A stretch of DNA of 64,000 bases, from assembly GCA_019155185.1 (NCBI GenBank), contig CM032797.1, forward strand, positions 12,944,881 to 13,008,880, given 5' to 3'. How positions within the stretch are numbered: position 1 is the stretch's first letter; each line of letters opens with the position of its first letter. The notes below the pieces were generated by a model. It was given only the letters and a program-made list of their open reading frames with translations. It was not told the DNA's origin and searched no databases. Position numbers and translations under genes: made by a program. Below, one piece after another: positions 12,871 to 26,300 of the stretch. The stretch is from Beaufortia kweichowensis. Lineage: Eukaryota > Chordata > Actinopteri > Cypriniformes > Gastromyzontidae.

Positions 12871-13755
12871 ATTATTTTATTATTTTTTCAAACAAAGAAC
12901 GCTGTATACATTTTACCCAAACACCAACAATAACTCAATATGTATGCCAAGGATGACAAACTAAAAGTACTTCATGCTCTAAAAAGTTTTTCCATGTATT
13001 AGATGAAGCGTCTATGAAATGCAACTATCAAAAACTGGGTTTATCTTAATATACAACTGCCAACTTAATGTTTTTTGTAAAAGTACTGTAACTGTAACAA
13101 TGTTGTAAATATACATTTTCCATGTAGTCACTATAAAGTGAAGTATGTACAACCCCCAAAGCATCTGACATTTCACAGACTACATACATGACAAGAGTCA
13201 CGTGAACTATGCAATCACATTATCTGGACACATACTGGTACACAGTGGTAAAATGCAATCGCAATAGTCAACCAATGTTGCGGCTACACGAGTGGCTTGT
13301 CAAAAATGCACTTAAATCCCTTACAGCTTTATAAATGTCATTGGTGTAGTTTGATGTTAACAGACACCACCGTTGGTCACGAAGGCGACCCTCTGACATC
13401 ACAGTCTTCTGTTTGACTTCCTCAAAGGAATGGTGTTACAGTCGCAGTATCCACTTTGCAGACTAACCTTTTGGTTTCTCGAAGGCAACGTCAATGAAGT
13501 GAAAGGTGAGGGGGAATGAATCCACACACTGGTTTGACTCCCATGGCCCTCCCACCCTATTCCCCTTATTTAACCCTGAACTCATTTTCATACAAAAAGA
13601 CAAATATAAAACAAATCAGAGCAGCCACAGTTATTGAAGAGTCAAGGCTCCAGAAACGAGTGAACTCCAGACAAGGAGAAACAGTGACAAGAAAGAAGGA
13701 AGGAGAGAAAGAAACAGAAATGAACCATCAGTCTTTCCCTTGTGTATAGCCATAT
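12871..13755 (-). other. rnf2: Probable rnf2 3' UTR
   Basis: Follows the rnf2 stop on the minus strand. A minus-strand AATAAA (plus TTTATT, 12876-12881) would end a 3' UTR of about 0.9 kb. A more distal signal near 11921 would give a longer form. There are no other features except AT-rich runs. Confidence 0.4.
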
Positions 13756-15661
13756 TCATTTGTGCTCCTTTGTTGGGGCGAAGTACAACTCCATGGGCTT
13801 GTTGACTTTCCAGTACTTCTCGCTCACCAGCTCCAGGGAGAAGGAACCGTTCAGGACCTATGAAGGGAAGTGACATTGTCATACCAAAGAAATGTCCAAT
13901 GCACATGCTACGGCCTGCAATGATGTGTTGAGGTGTCTGATAACACATATAATTAGTTATTTAAAACTATAATATATTGTGATCTATTACTCGCTTATCT
14001 TTTATTTACATATATGCTTTTGGAAAAAGTCACCTTTAGTAGAATTGGGAACCAAACTTACCGTGAACTGGTTGCTGGCTGTGGGAATGTAGATGGTATA
14101 CTGTTTTTCACTGGCTGCCTCTACATTGATGGGGCTCGCCTCTGCGTTCTTGCGCATTTCCTCAAGAGCCAGTCTGACAGCCAGGTATTTGGAGAGGTGA
14201 TCCACTGTCGCATTCCCTGAAGTCTTGATGTACCTGGTAACAAAGATGAATTCAGATTAAGCAAACTAACCAAACAACACATAACAAATGGCATTATGAT
14301 GACATTATTAGAGATTGCCCACCGTGTCTGTGCAGCATCTTCTTTCTCCATCAGCGTTGGGTGGGGACGAAACACCAGCTCAATCTCACTGGCTCCGTCG
14401 AGTGCCATGTCTCCTCCTCCGTTTTCTGTGGCATTGTCCATGTCAAGACCAGAATCATCAGAAGTTTTGGTTCTTTTAATGCTGGGTCCAGCCTCCTGGT
14501 TACTATGCACTGATGCGTTACTGCAGTGTGAGCTGTCACCATTGTCTTCCGCCCCACTGCCATTCTCGATCTGGTGTTTCTTCCCCCGCTGCAGTCTACA
14601 GCACCCCCAGTGGTAAGATGGTGACAACATAGTTACAAACGCAGATAATAAAGAAAGACACGTCAGAACAATAAACAATTACTAGTGATTTTCACAAAAT
14701 TGCCTTTAAGATTTGCTAAAAAAAGATCTTATAGTAGAGCCAGTGAACTGAAAAGCAATCAAAGAAATGATCAAAATGATGCCAACTCAGACCATGACAG
14801 AACAAAATGAGAGCTGAGGCAATATTCCTATACAATACAATCCCGTGCAATGTGAAAACATTCATGTGGATATATGTCTATCTCAGACCTGTTCATGGCC
14901 TGGATTTTAAGGCCTTCTTCAATACTGTGGCTGAGCGCCTGCTGGTTGTTGTGCTTGCTGATACGGGCCAGAACTCTCTCCTGATGGGCCTCGTACTCGT
15001 CTCTGCTGGGGTAAATCTTACTTATCAGGGCATCAAAGTTGGGGTCTGGACGGAGCGAGCGCTTAGACACCAGCTTCTTTCTGCATGTCGGACATTCCTT
15101 ATTTCTGTAAAGCAGAAACGATACAAACTGAAAAAAGACAATAACAAGAAAAACATATTTCCAGCTTTTCACAGACCGGATAATACCAGTATTGTAAACA
15201 TTCAGAAATCCTCTAATCTTCCTAAACACTGATGACATGATCTTACCCTGATCTGAGAGCAGTAATAATGCAGTCAGCGCAGAAACGGTGTAGGCACTCC
15301 TTGGTGGTCATAGTGTTCTTCAGCATGTCCAGGCAGATGGGACACATGAGCTCACTGTGCAAGCTGCGTGGAGACACGGCTATCTCCAAACCATCTGTGA
15401 TGGCCTCCTAGAGAAGTAGAACAACACACAAGCTATAACTTAAGTCCAGACCAAATGTACACACCACAAAGTTCTCATATTTACTGGCATACAGAATTAC
15501 ACTCTAATCTGAAAACGCTAATAATGGATAACTCCACTTTTATAGTACAGATGATGTTTTGACATCAGTCTTACCTGTGGAGTTCTCTGTAATTCATAAA
15601 GACTGAGCTCCCAGGTCTTGCTGAGGGGCTGAACCCCATTTGTCTGGACCGTCTGTGTCAT
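13756..15661 (-). CDS. rnf2: E3 ubiquitin-protein ligase RING2/RING1B, 6 coding exons
   Basis: Coding exons in transcript order: 15661-15575, 15407-15247, 15104-14889, 14595-14323, 14233-14062, 13857-13756. They total 1011 nt and 336 aa, the same length as human RNF2. A C3HC4 RING spans residues 51-90 with every ligand present: C51, C54, C67, H69, C72, C75, C87, C90. I53, the E2-contact residue, is kept. A serine/asparagine-rich linker with a basic KRTK stretch follows. The C-terminal RAWUL domain (about 225-336, ending KPMELYFAPTKEHK) binds CBX and RYBP partners. Family role: catalytic subunit of Polycomb PRC1, monoubiquitinating histone H2A at K119 in the nucleus. The start at 15661 has A at -3 and gives the family N-terminus (MTQTVQTNGVQPLSKTWELS). 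The exon carrying the ATG begins at 15686. Vertebrate ring1 is a paralogue, but the sequence fits rnf2. Confidence 0.98.
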
Positions 15662-16485
15662 GTTTATGTACTTGTATCCTTCACTTCTGAAATAAAGCAG
15701 ACAAAGTATGAGAAAACAATATATAAAAGCAGCTGTGGAAACGCAAATTCTAAACAAACCTATGTGTACATTTACATATATAAAGACAAATATGAAAGTT
15801 TATGATTGTATATTGCGACAGACCATATGGACCTAAAGACCTCCTAACACTTACAATTGTACATATTCTTGTTAAAAACAAGGCCAGCAAATAGCTTCAT
15901 AGTCACCTCAGTCAGATGACATATGAGAGCTGCTGTTTTGGTCTCAGTAGTGATCATGCATTGATTTCAGCAAATAGCTGAGGAAAATTATACACCTGTT
16001 TAATTAATTTCTTAGAAAAAAAAATCTCACTGTTTTGTTGGCTATGATCATCACGCTTAAAACAAAAAGGTTTGTTTATCCCTACATCCGCGGAGCTAAC
16101 AGGCTAAAATTAGCACCAGAATCCACTTAACACTCTTTGTGTTACAGAATAAACACTACGTATGAAACGTGTATTTTAAATGACTATGTTTTCCCTTCAC
16201 AATGCACAATTGGTAAATAAGTCTAAAGAAAGTGGACGGCTGTAAAATGATTCGGATAAAGGTTTCATCTCCTGCGCTGTCACGAAAACGCAGCAAGCAA
16301 ATAAGCTAACGGCTAGCTCTCGTCCTGCTAATATAGATGCTGCACTTACGGTCCATGTAATATCAAGAATCAAACCGATGTCGGCGTACTAAACACATAT
16401 GAAATCATTTTCCCAAGTGAAAAAATCAAGCTCAGTAAGCGGAAAGATTATATTGATGTAAAAACGCAGCTGTTTACATACTTAC
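15575..16485 (-). other. rnf2: rnf2 first coding exon and intron 1 in the 5' UTR
   Basis: The exon 15686-15575 contains 25 nt of 5' UTR ahead of the ATG. Its acceptor (TTTCAG) joins across about 0.8 kb to a non-coding exon ending at 16486, whose donor on the minus strand reads GAAAT|GTAAGTATG. The intron shows nothing beyond AT-rich sequence. Confidence 0.6.
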
Positions 16486-16563
16486 ATTTCAGTGTTGTGG
16501 ATACTCTTCGTTTGCCAGCGCGTTCTGTGGAGCTCAATATGGCGGAATTTGCGCCCGCAATAG

Positions 16564-16580
16564 ATGCTGGGAAATGTAGT
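16564..16580 (-). promoter_or_regulatory. rnf2: ZNF143/Staf-like binding site
   Basis: The minus strand reads ACTACATTTCCCAGCAT, close to the SBS consensus (ACTACAATTCCCAGCAT) known from TATA-less and bidirectional vertebrate promoters. It sits just upstream of the rnf2 non-coding exon. Confidence 0.6.
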
Positions 16581-17220
16581 ATGTTTTCAGAAATCGTTAC
16601 CCCATCCAAAAACAAACAAACATTAAAACGGACATCATTTACACATCTACGTGTTGATGTAACTGGTATGACTTTATTTTCAGGAGTTCAAAAGGAGACG
16701 TTATTAGGCTAAATGTTTTTGACTGAAAATCTCAGTCACCATTTTATTGTATTGAAAAACATGTGTAATGAAAGTGAATGGTGACTGAGGTTGTCAGTCA
16801 TTTTTCCATCTCGGTTTTACAAAAGACTGCTTGGAGAACTATAGGTAAATAAATCATGTGCGAATTTCTTACTCATCTCTTATTTTAGTGGAATAATCAG
16901 CACCACAGTAAATTTTCGTAAAACTGTGAAAAACAAACCAATAAAACTTACCAATAAAGTTTTTGTGTTATATCACCGACGTCACGTGTTTATTATTGAT
17001 ACAAGATTTGTGTAACATCATGTTAAACGAAAACTTACAAACATGACCAGAGCTTTTGGTAAGAAAAAAACAAGAGGTGAACAAAGAGAATATTGCACAA
17101 ATAGAGACAAACAGAGGTTTGAAGAAATCCGTGGATTATAAAGATGACCTAAACATGCTCTTCGGATGTTGCGGAGAGGAGAGGCGGGCGGCGCTGCAGT
17201 TTAAGGAAGTTTGAGATGCG

Positions 17221-17227
17221 TGAGTCA
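17221..17227 (+). promoter_or_regulatory. niban1: AP-1 site upstream of niban1
   Basis: Perfect TGAGTCA, 120 bp before the start codon and next to GC-rich sequence. Consistent with stress- or growth-factor-driven expression, but not proof of it. Confidence 0.45.
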
Positions 17228-17346
17228 CAGTTTATTTGCGCTCGTCATTATCTGACAGTCAAAATACTCCTCTGCGCTTCACAACCGGATCGGACTAACG
17301 GGAAGACGCAACCGCTCGGGATCCCTGCGACAAATCATTCTGCACA

Positions 17347-20300
17347 ATGGGAGCATCCTCATCCAGTCTGTTGGACGAGAGTAAGATAAGCTACGTAAGA
17401 GGTGAAAGGCTTTTTCTTCTTTTAAATCTGACATACTATTATGCCATAACGGTGCATGCTGCTTTCTTAGGTTTGCTGATGAAAGTAATAATTCCATAAT
17501 TGAATGGGTACACTGATCTCGTTGTACACAGTATTGCATTTTAAAGCAAAATGAGTTTATAACCAAATTTCTAATGAACCGAAGCGCTTATTGTTGGCAA
17601 TTGAATAACAAGCATAAAACCATATTTCAGACATGCATATAGCACCTACTTAATTGCATAAAATGGCATAAGTTTAATTTATTCTGGAAAGTACACACCC
17701 ACCTAAAAAACTGACTGCAACGAAACCGGAATGCCCCCACCCCCACCACACCCTTTACCCAACCATTACCCATGCTGCCGAATGTCATTCATCTCGATTT
17801 AATAATCCATATTTTACTGACATTGTTTTTTTTGCCTTTCCACCTTTTAAAAGTAGCCTGTTACCTACCTAGATGTTCTGTTATTGTTGTGTGTAACTGT
17901 TAAAAATAATTTTTTAAATGTTAGTTATTATAACAAGTAACTTGGTATATGTGCATTGTTTCAAGTATTCTTCCACACTTTAATTAAGCTCCTTGAATCA
18001 TTGATAGACTGCCATTGTGAATACACTGTATGTGATTTGACTGGCATGTCACACATTCTGAGCACATATACTGCAGAGAATGAGTTTCCTTCCCCTGATG
18101 GGGAGCACAGCTGTTTCTGCATAATAGGGATTGTTTTGCTCTTATTTCATCTGGCCAACACTGAGCAGGAAGTATTGGACCAGAGTGGAAACTCATTCAC
18201 TTCTCTTTATTGTTCTGTGTTTTCAAGTACTTACTCCTGTTTGTTTGCCTTGAGTTGTAATCTAAATGCTAGACACCTAGAATTGCAATGCAATATTATA
18301 TTGTATATATTGTATTGTACTTCGTTCTTATCAAAGCAGGATGACAATTACAATAGCTGACATTGTATGACATCATATTTGTGTAGTTCAGCTGGTAAGT
18401 GTCTGGGTTATAAAGCGAAACAAACTGGGCTATAGTCATGGAGTGAATAACGCCCTTGTGCTCCAAAAACTCAAGTTATTTGCCACGTCCTCTTCACTTT
18501 TTTAGGACCTGGCATGTATTTGTACAGAACTGTCCAATGTATACACAGGTTAAATGAGGACTCGGATCTCTGCTGGCTTTCTACTGTCATTAGCTAGCTG
18601 CATGTGAAATTACAATTGTTTTCTGTCCCATAACACTTTAGCTAAGGCAAGGAATGTTTTGTCATTATGTTTAAAGCGTGCTGGATGAAACATATAAATA
18701 TAAAGCAGTGTGTGGCTGTGAGTTGACGTAACATGGTAAAAATCAAGGCAGCATATAAAGGCGGACAGAATGTGTCCTTAATTATAAAAACTCACTATAC
18801 CACTCCTTCTTTCCCTAAACTCCTCAAATGATGTCATGTTTTTGGCACTAACTAGGATTGATTTGGCTGAGAGTGGCTTGAGGTAGTCTGGACATGTGCT
18901 GCAAAGTGACCCATATTTTTTACTGTTTAGATTGAGCAATGATTTAAGCTGTTTAGGCAGATTGCCATGGCCAAATGTTTATGATCTTGTTTTGTTGCAC
19001 TGTATAAAAGCCAACAGCAGTTTAAATCTCATTTAATTTATACATACGTTTATTAAACTATTCTATTACTAATAAATTGTATTGGTTACTAAATTATAAA
19101 CCACAGTGAAAAATTCCAGAGCTGTTAAATACACTCTGTATTGAATGTACTAAACCAGACGGATAAAAAAAGTCATTGGAAACAACTTTGTTTTCCAGAG
19201 TGTATTTATCACAACAACTGGTATTCAGATCATGTTGACAGAGGTTTTTGAATTGAGAATTATTTAGTTTTGACCCTGATAAGGTCATGGCAGATGATTT
19301 ATCCCCAAATATCATGCTTTGCAATTGCAAAATACAAACCTATCTGGTGTTTGATGGACTAAACACAGCTTAAACATGCTCCCTGTGCCCAACTAGATAT
19401 TTTATTTGTCCTGTTTAACTTGAATTTGCAAATGTCTCTAAAAGGAATCAGATGACACAATTGTTCTCTATGCTTCAGCTGTTTAGACTCCTGACCATGT
19501 CCTTTCCTAAGCCAACATCTTATGTCATCAGTCTACAATATGGATCAACTTTTTAGATACAAGTGTTTGAAAAAGACACATTTTCCTTTTCTGCTGTTGT
19601 GTAGCTTAACTGTTAAAGCATAATACTCGCCATGGGTTAGATAACCATGGGTATGGACATACTGATAATTGCCTTTTGAATGCTTGAATTGAACAACCAG
19701 TTCATACTCATGAGTTGAGATTTTGTAAATGGTCACGGTTGTTAATGCTTAGTGCAGATGGCTCATGCGGCTCACTTTTGTCCTTTACTCACCATCTGAA
19801 AACCCAGCATGTGGGAGGAGGATGTGTATGGATTTCCATGGTAGACACATTTTACTTTTCACACTTTACAACTGGTGAGCTTTAACATTTTCAGCTCTTC
19901 CCCTTTGTTTAAAACAGTGTCCAGACATCCTGAAGACATGCAGATTGCCTTATCTCTGTCTCATTTCCAAAACATTCCTACCACATATTGCAGGACATTC
20001 CTAACAAATTAAGCGCAGAATGATGTGGTGTATTTAAGTGCAATAATAGATCAGCAATAAATACTAGATTTTTAATTTTATGAAGACAACGTGACTTCCT
20101 ATGTCTTGCTAAGATGTTCTTAGTGAATTTCAGCTATGTTTACATGCACCCAAATAATCCATTTGTAATTGGATTGGTGGCTCAATCGGACTGAAAAGCC
20201 TTCATGTAAACAATTTAATCAATCCGATTGAGCTCAATATGAATGCAATTTTGATCGGATTGTAAGGGGTGGTGTAGACCTGAAAGAATCCGAACAAAAG

Positions 20301-23300
20301 GCAAAACATCAAGCATGTAATCTGCAATCAGATATTTATTTGGATTAATGAAAACTGGTTCATGTAAACATAGTGTTGCTATGCTGTTCTGGGTGATCAC
20401 TAGGTACGTTAAAAGAAACCGCCTACAAGTTTCTTTAATATTCTGGTTTTTAGATATGGCCTGGTTGCGTCTGTTAAAATGTTTGAGGTTTTTTTAATTA
20501 GAAAGAAACTGAATAATGTTCAGTGTCCCTGCGTGTGTTTTTGCTTTTGGGAGGAGTGTCAGTGAGAAAATCAGTTTAGTTTTGATGACATGGGAGGTTC
20601 GGGACCTCATCCCAAACCTCTGCAGAAGAGCAGAAGAGAACAAAATTGAAGGTCCACACCCTCTGACAGATTCATTTTATTCTTCTATTTTCATATAAAT
20701 ACACGATGACACTAATACTGTTGCTCTGTATGTCTGCGGCCTGTGGGTGTTAATGAACAACGTTTTTACAGGTCTCTGTTTTTCATACAGTGGGAATTCC
20801 TAGTGAATGGTGAATATGTGGATGGTTATGTTTTGCATGTTCTAATCTGATCAATTTATATATATGTTTATGTATAGGTTTACATTAGATTTTAATCCAA
20901 TAATTTCTGTCTGGTCCCACAGTCTGGTCCCTGGTTACCACAATATAGTTTGGATTCCAAAGAATTATGGATGGCAAAATACTTCTTTATGAACCCACAA
21001 TTACAAAATAATGTCACTTCCCCTCATATAAACCACACACTATCATTCTCTTTGGATAAGAGGAATAAACGAGAGAGAGAGAGAGTAAAGTGTAACTGAA
21101 AGTTAATAGTCTAAAACTGTATTTTAAGCCACATTTAAGACATGAGCTTAAACTTTTCACTGAAATATTTCCATTTTCACTGGTGAAAAAATATATCCAG
21201 CCATCGAAAAGTCCCTTTAAACATTTAAAATAATGTTTTCTCAACCTGAAAAAGTTGTGGTTATTTTATAGCATGTGTGTCTGAGAAAGCATCAGCTCAA
21301 TGCAAACACAATATGTTTGGCCATAAATGATCATCGTACAGTGATTTTATCTGTTGGTTGTTAATTCTGCTACATAAATGTCATATTTTGGCAGTGTCTT
21401 AGGTTGTCAGCAATCAAATGCGGGACATCATGAAATATGTCTATAATGAAATAAAAAACACTTTACAGTCCCAGAGTAACATCTGGAGATTTTCAAATGA
21501 CAATGGGGTGTAAGGCTTGAACATTTTTAAGAGACGGAGAATCACTTGATTTCACAGCTGTCTCGGAAGTTAGCAGTGCTTGGGTTAGCAGGAAATGACC
21601 TCACTTCACAAATAACACATACCACTGCCTAAGCCCTTTGTTCTATATTTTGACTGCTAATAAAGAGCTGTGCAACAAATAACATATTAAAAGATAAAAA
21701 AGATAAAAATCCAAGAAAAAAAATGGAAAATGTCATTTCTTCTACCCATATCTGTTATTTTACAGACTTTACAGTACATTGTGTCCTATTTTTATGGATT
21801 GCCAATGCAAAGATAAGGGCTTTCTCACAAAGGTTGCACGATTGTAACTATATTACAGTATGTTGTCTCAGATCGTAACTTTGGGTCTTCCCAAGAGATT
21901 TGAAAGGAGATTCGGTTGATCTTCCTCCTTTTTCCTGCATCAAAGAAAAACAAGCTCAGAGATTAAGGGCAAAGGATAAGGGACATACTATAGAATAAAC
22001 AAAGCCAAACTCACGTCTCATGTGATCAAGGGAGCAGCTGGACACTGGGACTATTTAAAGGCCTGTTTGTTTGCTAGGGTATGAAAGGAGTTTGAAACCT
22101 GAATTATACTACAGTTGTGCTCTATGCAGTCCAGTTGAGAAAACGCTCAGCTGTATTTAAGAATTGTCCAGGGAGGAACGTCTGAGACCATTTAATTCAT
22201 TATGCTTTTTCCCCTTGTCTGCTGTTTGTCTGTTTACACATGTACTGGCATTAATGTGATTACACAGCTGCTCTTGATGGAGAAATGTGACTTTAATCCT
22301 GATTCATTTGTGTATTATACGCAAAACTGACTTGTGTAACCTTAACACATCTGCTGTTTTTTGAAGATTGAGGGATTATCTACATCAATACATCCTGCAA
22401 TTACATAGGACCTGTAATAGACACCAATTATATTCAATTATACCAATTACAAAGAAAGACCCGTGACACACAAAGATGCCACCATCAGTTCTAGTTGCTT
22501 GAAAGCTCGTAATCTTAATAAAACAGTAGTTTTGCTACTGGTAGTGAAATTAAATTAATTAAATCTCCAGGATCTGGTGTATTTCAATTATAACTATATC
22601 AGTTTGTTCAAACCATATTATGCCTCTGGGATGAGGTATCATGTGTTGCAACATGTGTCTTAGAAGATCAAATTTGCTGAGTTTGTCAGGATTTACAACA
22701 GGAAATATTATCTCATCTCTCTCTTCCACAGAACAGATGTCCTCTAAATCACTAAGTCAGTATTTATACAGCACCTTCAAAAACAATTTTGTATGTTAAG
22801 TTTCTTAAGTCCTATAAATATTACTGCACAAAAATTCCCTTGAAGGGGAAAAAACAAAACAAGTCACTTCACAAATTGTGATGGAGTGAGTGTAATAGAT
22901 TAAAAAGATATCTAATAAGCAGCAGTTTAATGTAGTAGGCAGGTTTGTCTAGTCATTATAACAGGTAGTCTTATTAAGCATAACAAAATGATGCTTAGCA
23001 AAATCGATAAAACACACAAAGTTGAAATCTACATCTCACTTCACAGGACCAGTTGAAGATCAGGGTTGCAAAAAAAACACGGGATGCAGCTATGATAGCA
23101 AAGACCCAGTTTACTAGTAAAAAGCTAGACTACTTTTTAGTAGACTTAACTTAAGATATGTAATGTTGCTCTCTATCATTGTTTTGAGAGAAGTGTGCCC
23201 ATCTAATCTTCTGATGCTACAGGATTTATAGCAGCCTCTTCTTCTCAACACTTAACAGTTCTTTTGACATTTCCTCCTTTTTTCTTTCTGTGCTTTTTTC

Positions 23301-26300
23301 ACATATATAATCAATAGTAATAGTCTGGGGGGAATCTGAGATATCCTTCCCAAGCCCCTCTGTAGCAGACAGCAATCCAATACTATATTATACTTTTTTC
23401 CTTGGCAGGGAATAATATTTCCAAGGAAATTCAAAGGATATTTTCCCTTGGAAACTTAGAAATTGTGATCTGTGAGTTTTGGCTTTGGGTTGTGCAGTGG
23501 AATAAAGTTAAAATGTATTCTGTGCCATGTTATTCTGGCAGTGCAGCTCTGGCTTACTATAATCCTGAAATACAAAAATGCAATCTGTCACTGTTATTCT
23601 CATCTTCAGGAATAATGAGATAAATGATGTAGCTGCTTGTTTTAAACTGATAATTTAATATATTATTATATTTATATATTACTTTATATAATATACTATT
23701 ATTTTTACTAATATATAAAATAATACAATCCAACAATAATACTCTTGTCATATTTCTTTTACATGACTGGAACGTTTTTATTGTAGTATATTTACCTTAA
23801 ATATAATGTGCTTTCAATAAAGGTGTTTGCTTAAGTGTACTGGGATAAATTGGATATTTCATGTGTTTGCAGGCCGGACAGAAGCTGAGCTGAAAAACTT
23901 TAGTCCTCATTACAGAAGACAGAGTTGTATTGCATTCTTTTCCCATCTAAAAGATGAGGTGGAGCAGCACAGAGCAGGTCAGGCCCAGCTGCTCAAACAG
24001 AAGGTGACAGCATTCACTAATGTGGTTCTTTTTATCAGTCATAAACACACATGTAACTGCCAAATCCAGAGCAACATCTCTGTTTCAGATGTTCATCTGT
24101 CACAGGAAATTACTGTAAATAGCACACGGTTGATTCATGCTGTTGCAGTGTGTGCAAAATGCAACGTTAGCATGAGTTATTATATGTGACCTGCTGTATT
24201 ACTTTGACCCAGAAACACATTTTTGTACATTTACATTTATACAATTTCAACATTAAATTCTCCAAAAGTTATTTAAACGAACGTGAAATATTTTAAAACA
24301 AATATCAGGTTAAGTAAAAACAGAATGCAAAAATAGAATATAGTGTTATATATATTCCTCAGCTCAGCTTTCTTTTTGGACCATGATGTGTCCTAAAGTT
24401 TGATTTGATATCTAGAATTTTGGCAAAAGTTTTCAGTATGAACATTGGATAAGTTCATCGTGGTGACAGTGTTGTTCGATTACCAACGTTCATTAAAATA
24501 TCTTTTGTGTTCTGCAGAAGAAAGAATACACTTGAGGGTGAATAAATGAAAGACTTTTCATTTCTTTAATAAATAGCCAAACATCCTACTCAAAATGATA
24601 GAAGGGTTTCCATAAAGTAAATATTATAAACTCTTGTTATTGACACATTACTGTTACATCTCACTTCACAGGAGCCTCCGCAGGCCTCAGAGGTCCTTTA
24701 CAAGGACAGCATGCTTTACTATGATGACAACAGGAAATGGAGAGAGAGATTTGTGGTGGTCCGTGCCGACTATAGCCTAGAGCTACACGATAGCCTGGAG
24801 GTCCTCATACGTGTTTTTCAATAATTTCAAAGAAATAGACACTTCTATGGGTTATTGAATATGCTAATAATGCGGTCCTGCCCCATGCATCTAGACCTAT
24901 ACAAAGGGAACCGCTGCACGCCACAAACTCCTGACAACAGGAGGAACTGTGTTGACCTCAGAGGAGAAATACACTGCTGTCATAGACAAAGATTTCCCTG
25001 ATCCTAATGGTGAGTTTCTCATCGTTCCTCTAGTCTTACATAGTCAATTCCATGGACTGTGGATAATATTTTTGAATATATGTTTGCTTGTTGTTTAGGA
25101 TCTAAGGAGGACTCTTCCGTTCCTCCGGTGGTGGTTCCCGGCCCTCTTCCCGTGTACCTGAGACTTCCCTACAGACGAGACTCGTACTTTTGCTTTCAGC
25201 AGGAGGAGAAAAGGGCCCGGTTCGTCTCAATCCTGAACGACTGCATTCGCCATCAGAACCAAGGTAAGCTCTGGCCACAAAACCAGAAGGTGCTGATACT
25301 GGCACCACATTTGAAGACTGTCACGAAATGTGTCATTTAAAGGGATAGTTCACATAAATCATTAAGACTTTTGAAGATTGAACTCCTTTAGAATTTCTTT
25401 AGAATCCAGCCAAACTCAATCATGAAGACTTTCTGTATCTTAGTAGAAAGACTAGGAGGAGATCTCAGACCACGTGTGGCAACCACTGTTCTCGCATCAG
25501 TTTTCTACTGTTTTTCTTTGGTGGTCATGGTGATACACTAATAATATTCAGAATTGCTTAGCTGTCTTCCTGTGTGCAGGGAAGGCATCTCTCGCATGAC
25601 AATGGGTGGTTACACGACTTCTGCAGAGCATGAAGCTTTCACAACTTTAACAAACAGTTTCTATTACTGTTTTAACAATAAACATAACCAGACTTTTACA
25701 TTTTCACATAGAAAATGATAGAAGATAGAAATTAAGGTCCATCTGATCCTGGGATGTTGCTAGGTGGTTTCTTAATGGCCCAGTAAGAAATATTTTGGTC
25801 TGTGAGGTTACCATAGTAACTCTCAATTTAATTTTATCTGATAAAAAGCGTAATTTTGCTGGCAGCTTCTGAAACTATTTCTGTTAACTAAATTTCTGTA
25901 ACAAAAATATGCATTTTGTTGTGTCACGAGCATCTCTGCAACCGCAAAAGAGAACTTTCTGAGAATAGTCCACGTGATTCTGTATTACACAATCAATTTA
26001 GTCAGTTAAACCAAAAATCAAAAAACAACTTTTTTTATATTTGTCTTACCTCGTATAATCTCATTGCAGATTATCTGAAGACTATGACATACGAAGTACA
26101 GGCTTTCCTCAAGGCCATTCACTTCTACAGGCAGGAGAAGGGGCATTATGAATCATGGGATATGCTGGTGGGCACCGAGTGTCAGGTGGGTCAAACATTT
26201 CTCCATCAGTCACCATATTACTCACAGGCCACTGCAAAACCAGAAAGTGAATCGCCAGAACGGCATTGTTCAGTTCTTTCTGTGGACAAATGAGTCATGT

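Larger units (their letters stand above)
16486..17346. promoter_or_regulatory. Divergent promoter of rnf2 (-) and niban1 (+)
   Basis: The rnf2 non-coding exon (16486 to about 16545) and the niban1 start codon (17347) lie back to back within 0.9 kb. On the rnf2 side, ATGGCGG (about 16538-16544) resembles a YY1 site, and ATGCTGGGAAATGTAGT (16564-16580) matches the ZNF143/Staf consensus on the minus strand (ACTACANTTCCCAGCAT). On the niban1 side there is a GC box (GGCGGGCGG, about 17182-17190) and a perfect AP-1 site TGAGTCA (17221-17227). No TATA box is seen for either gene. The AP-1 site would fit a stress-inducible niban1; that is inference. Confidence 0.6.
17402..23872 (+). other. niban1: niban1 intron 1 (6.5 kb) contents
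   Basis: No exon is supported. It holds a palindromic MITE (20134-20373) and two weak tRNA-like SINE heads (18381-18440 and 19599-19690). The rest is AT-rich, with a short GA run near 21070-21086 and an extremely AT-rich stretch at 23640-23740. Confidence 0.55.

Noticed and set aside
14807..15232. Plus-strand 141-aa open frame
   Set aside because: It is the antisense shadow of the rnf2 exon at 14889-15104.
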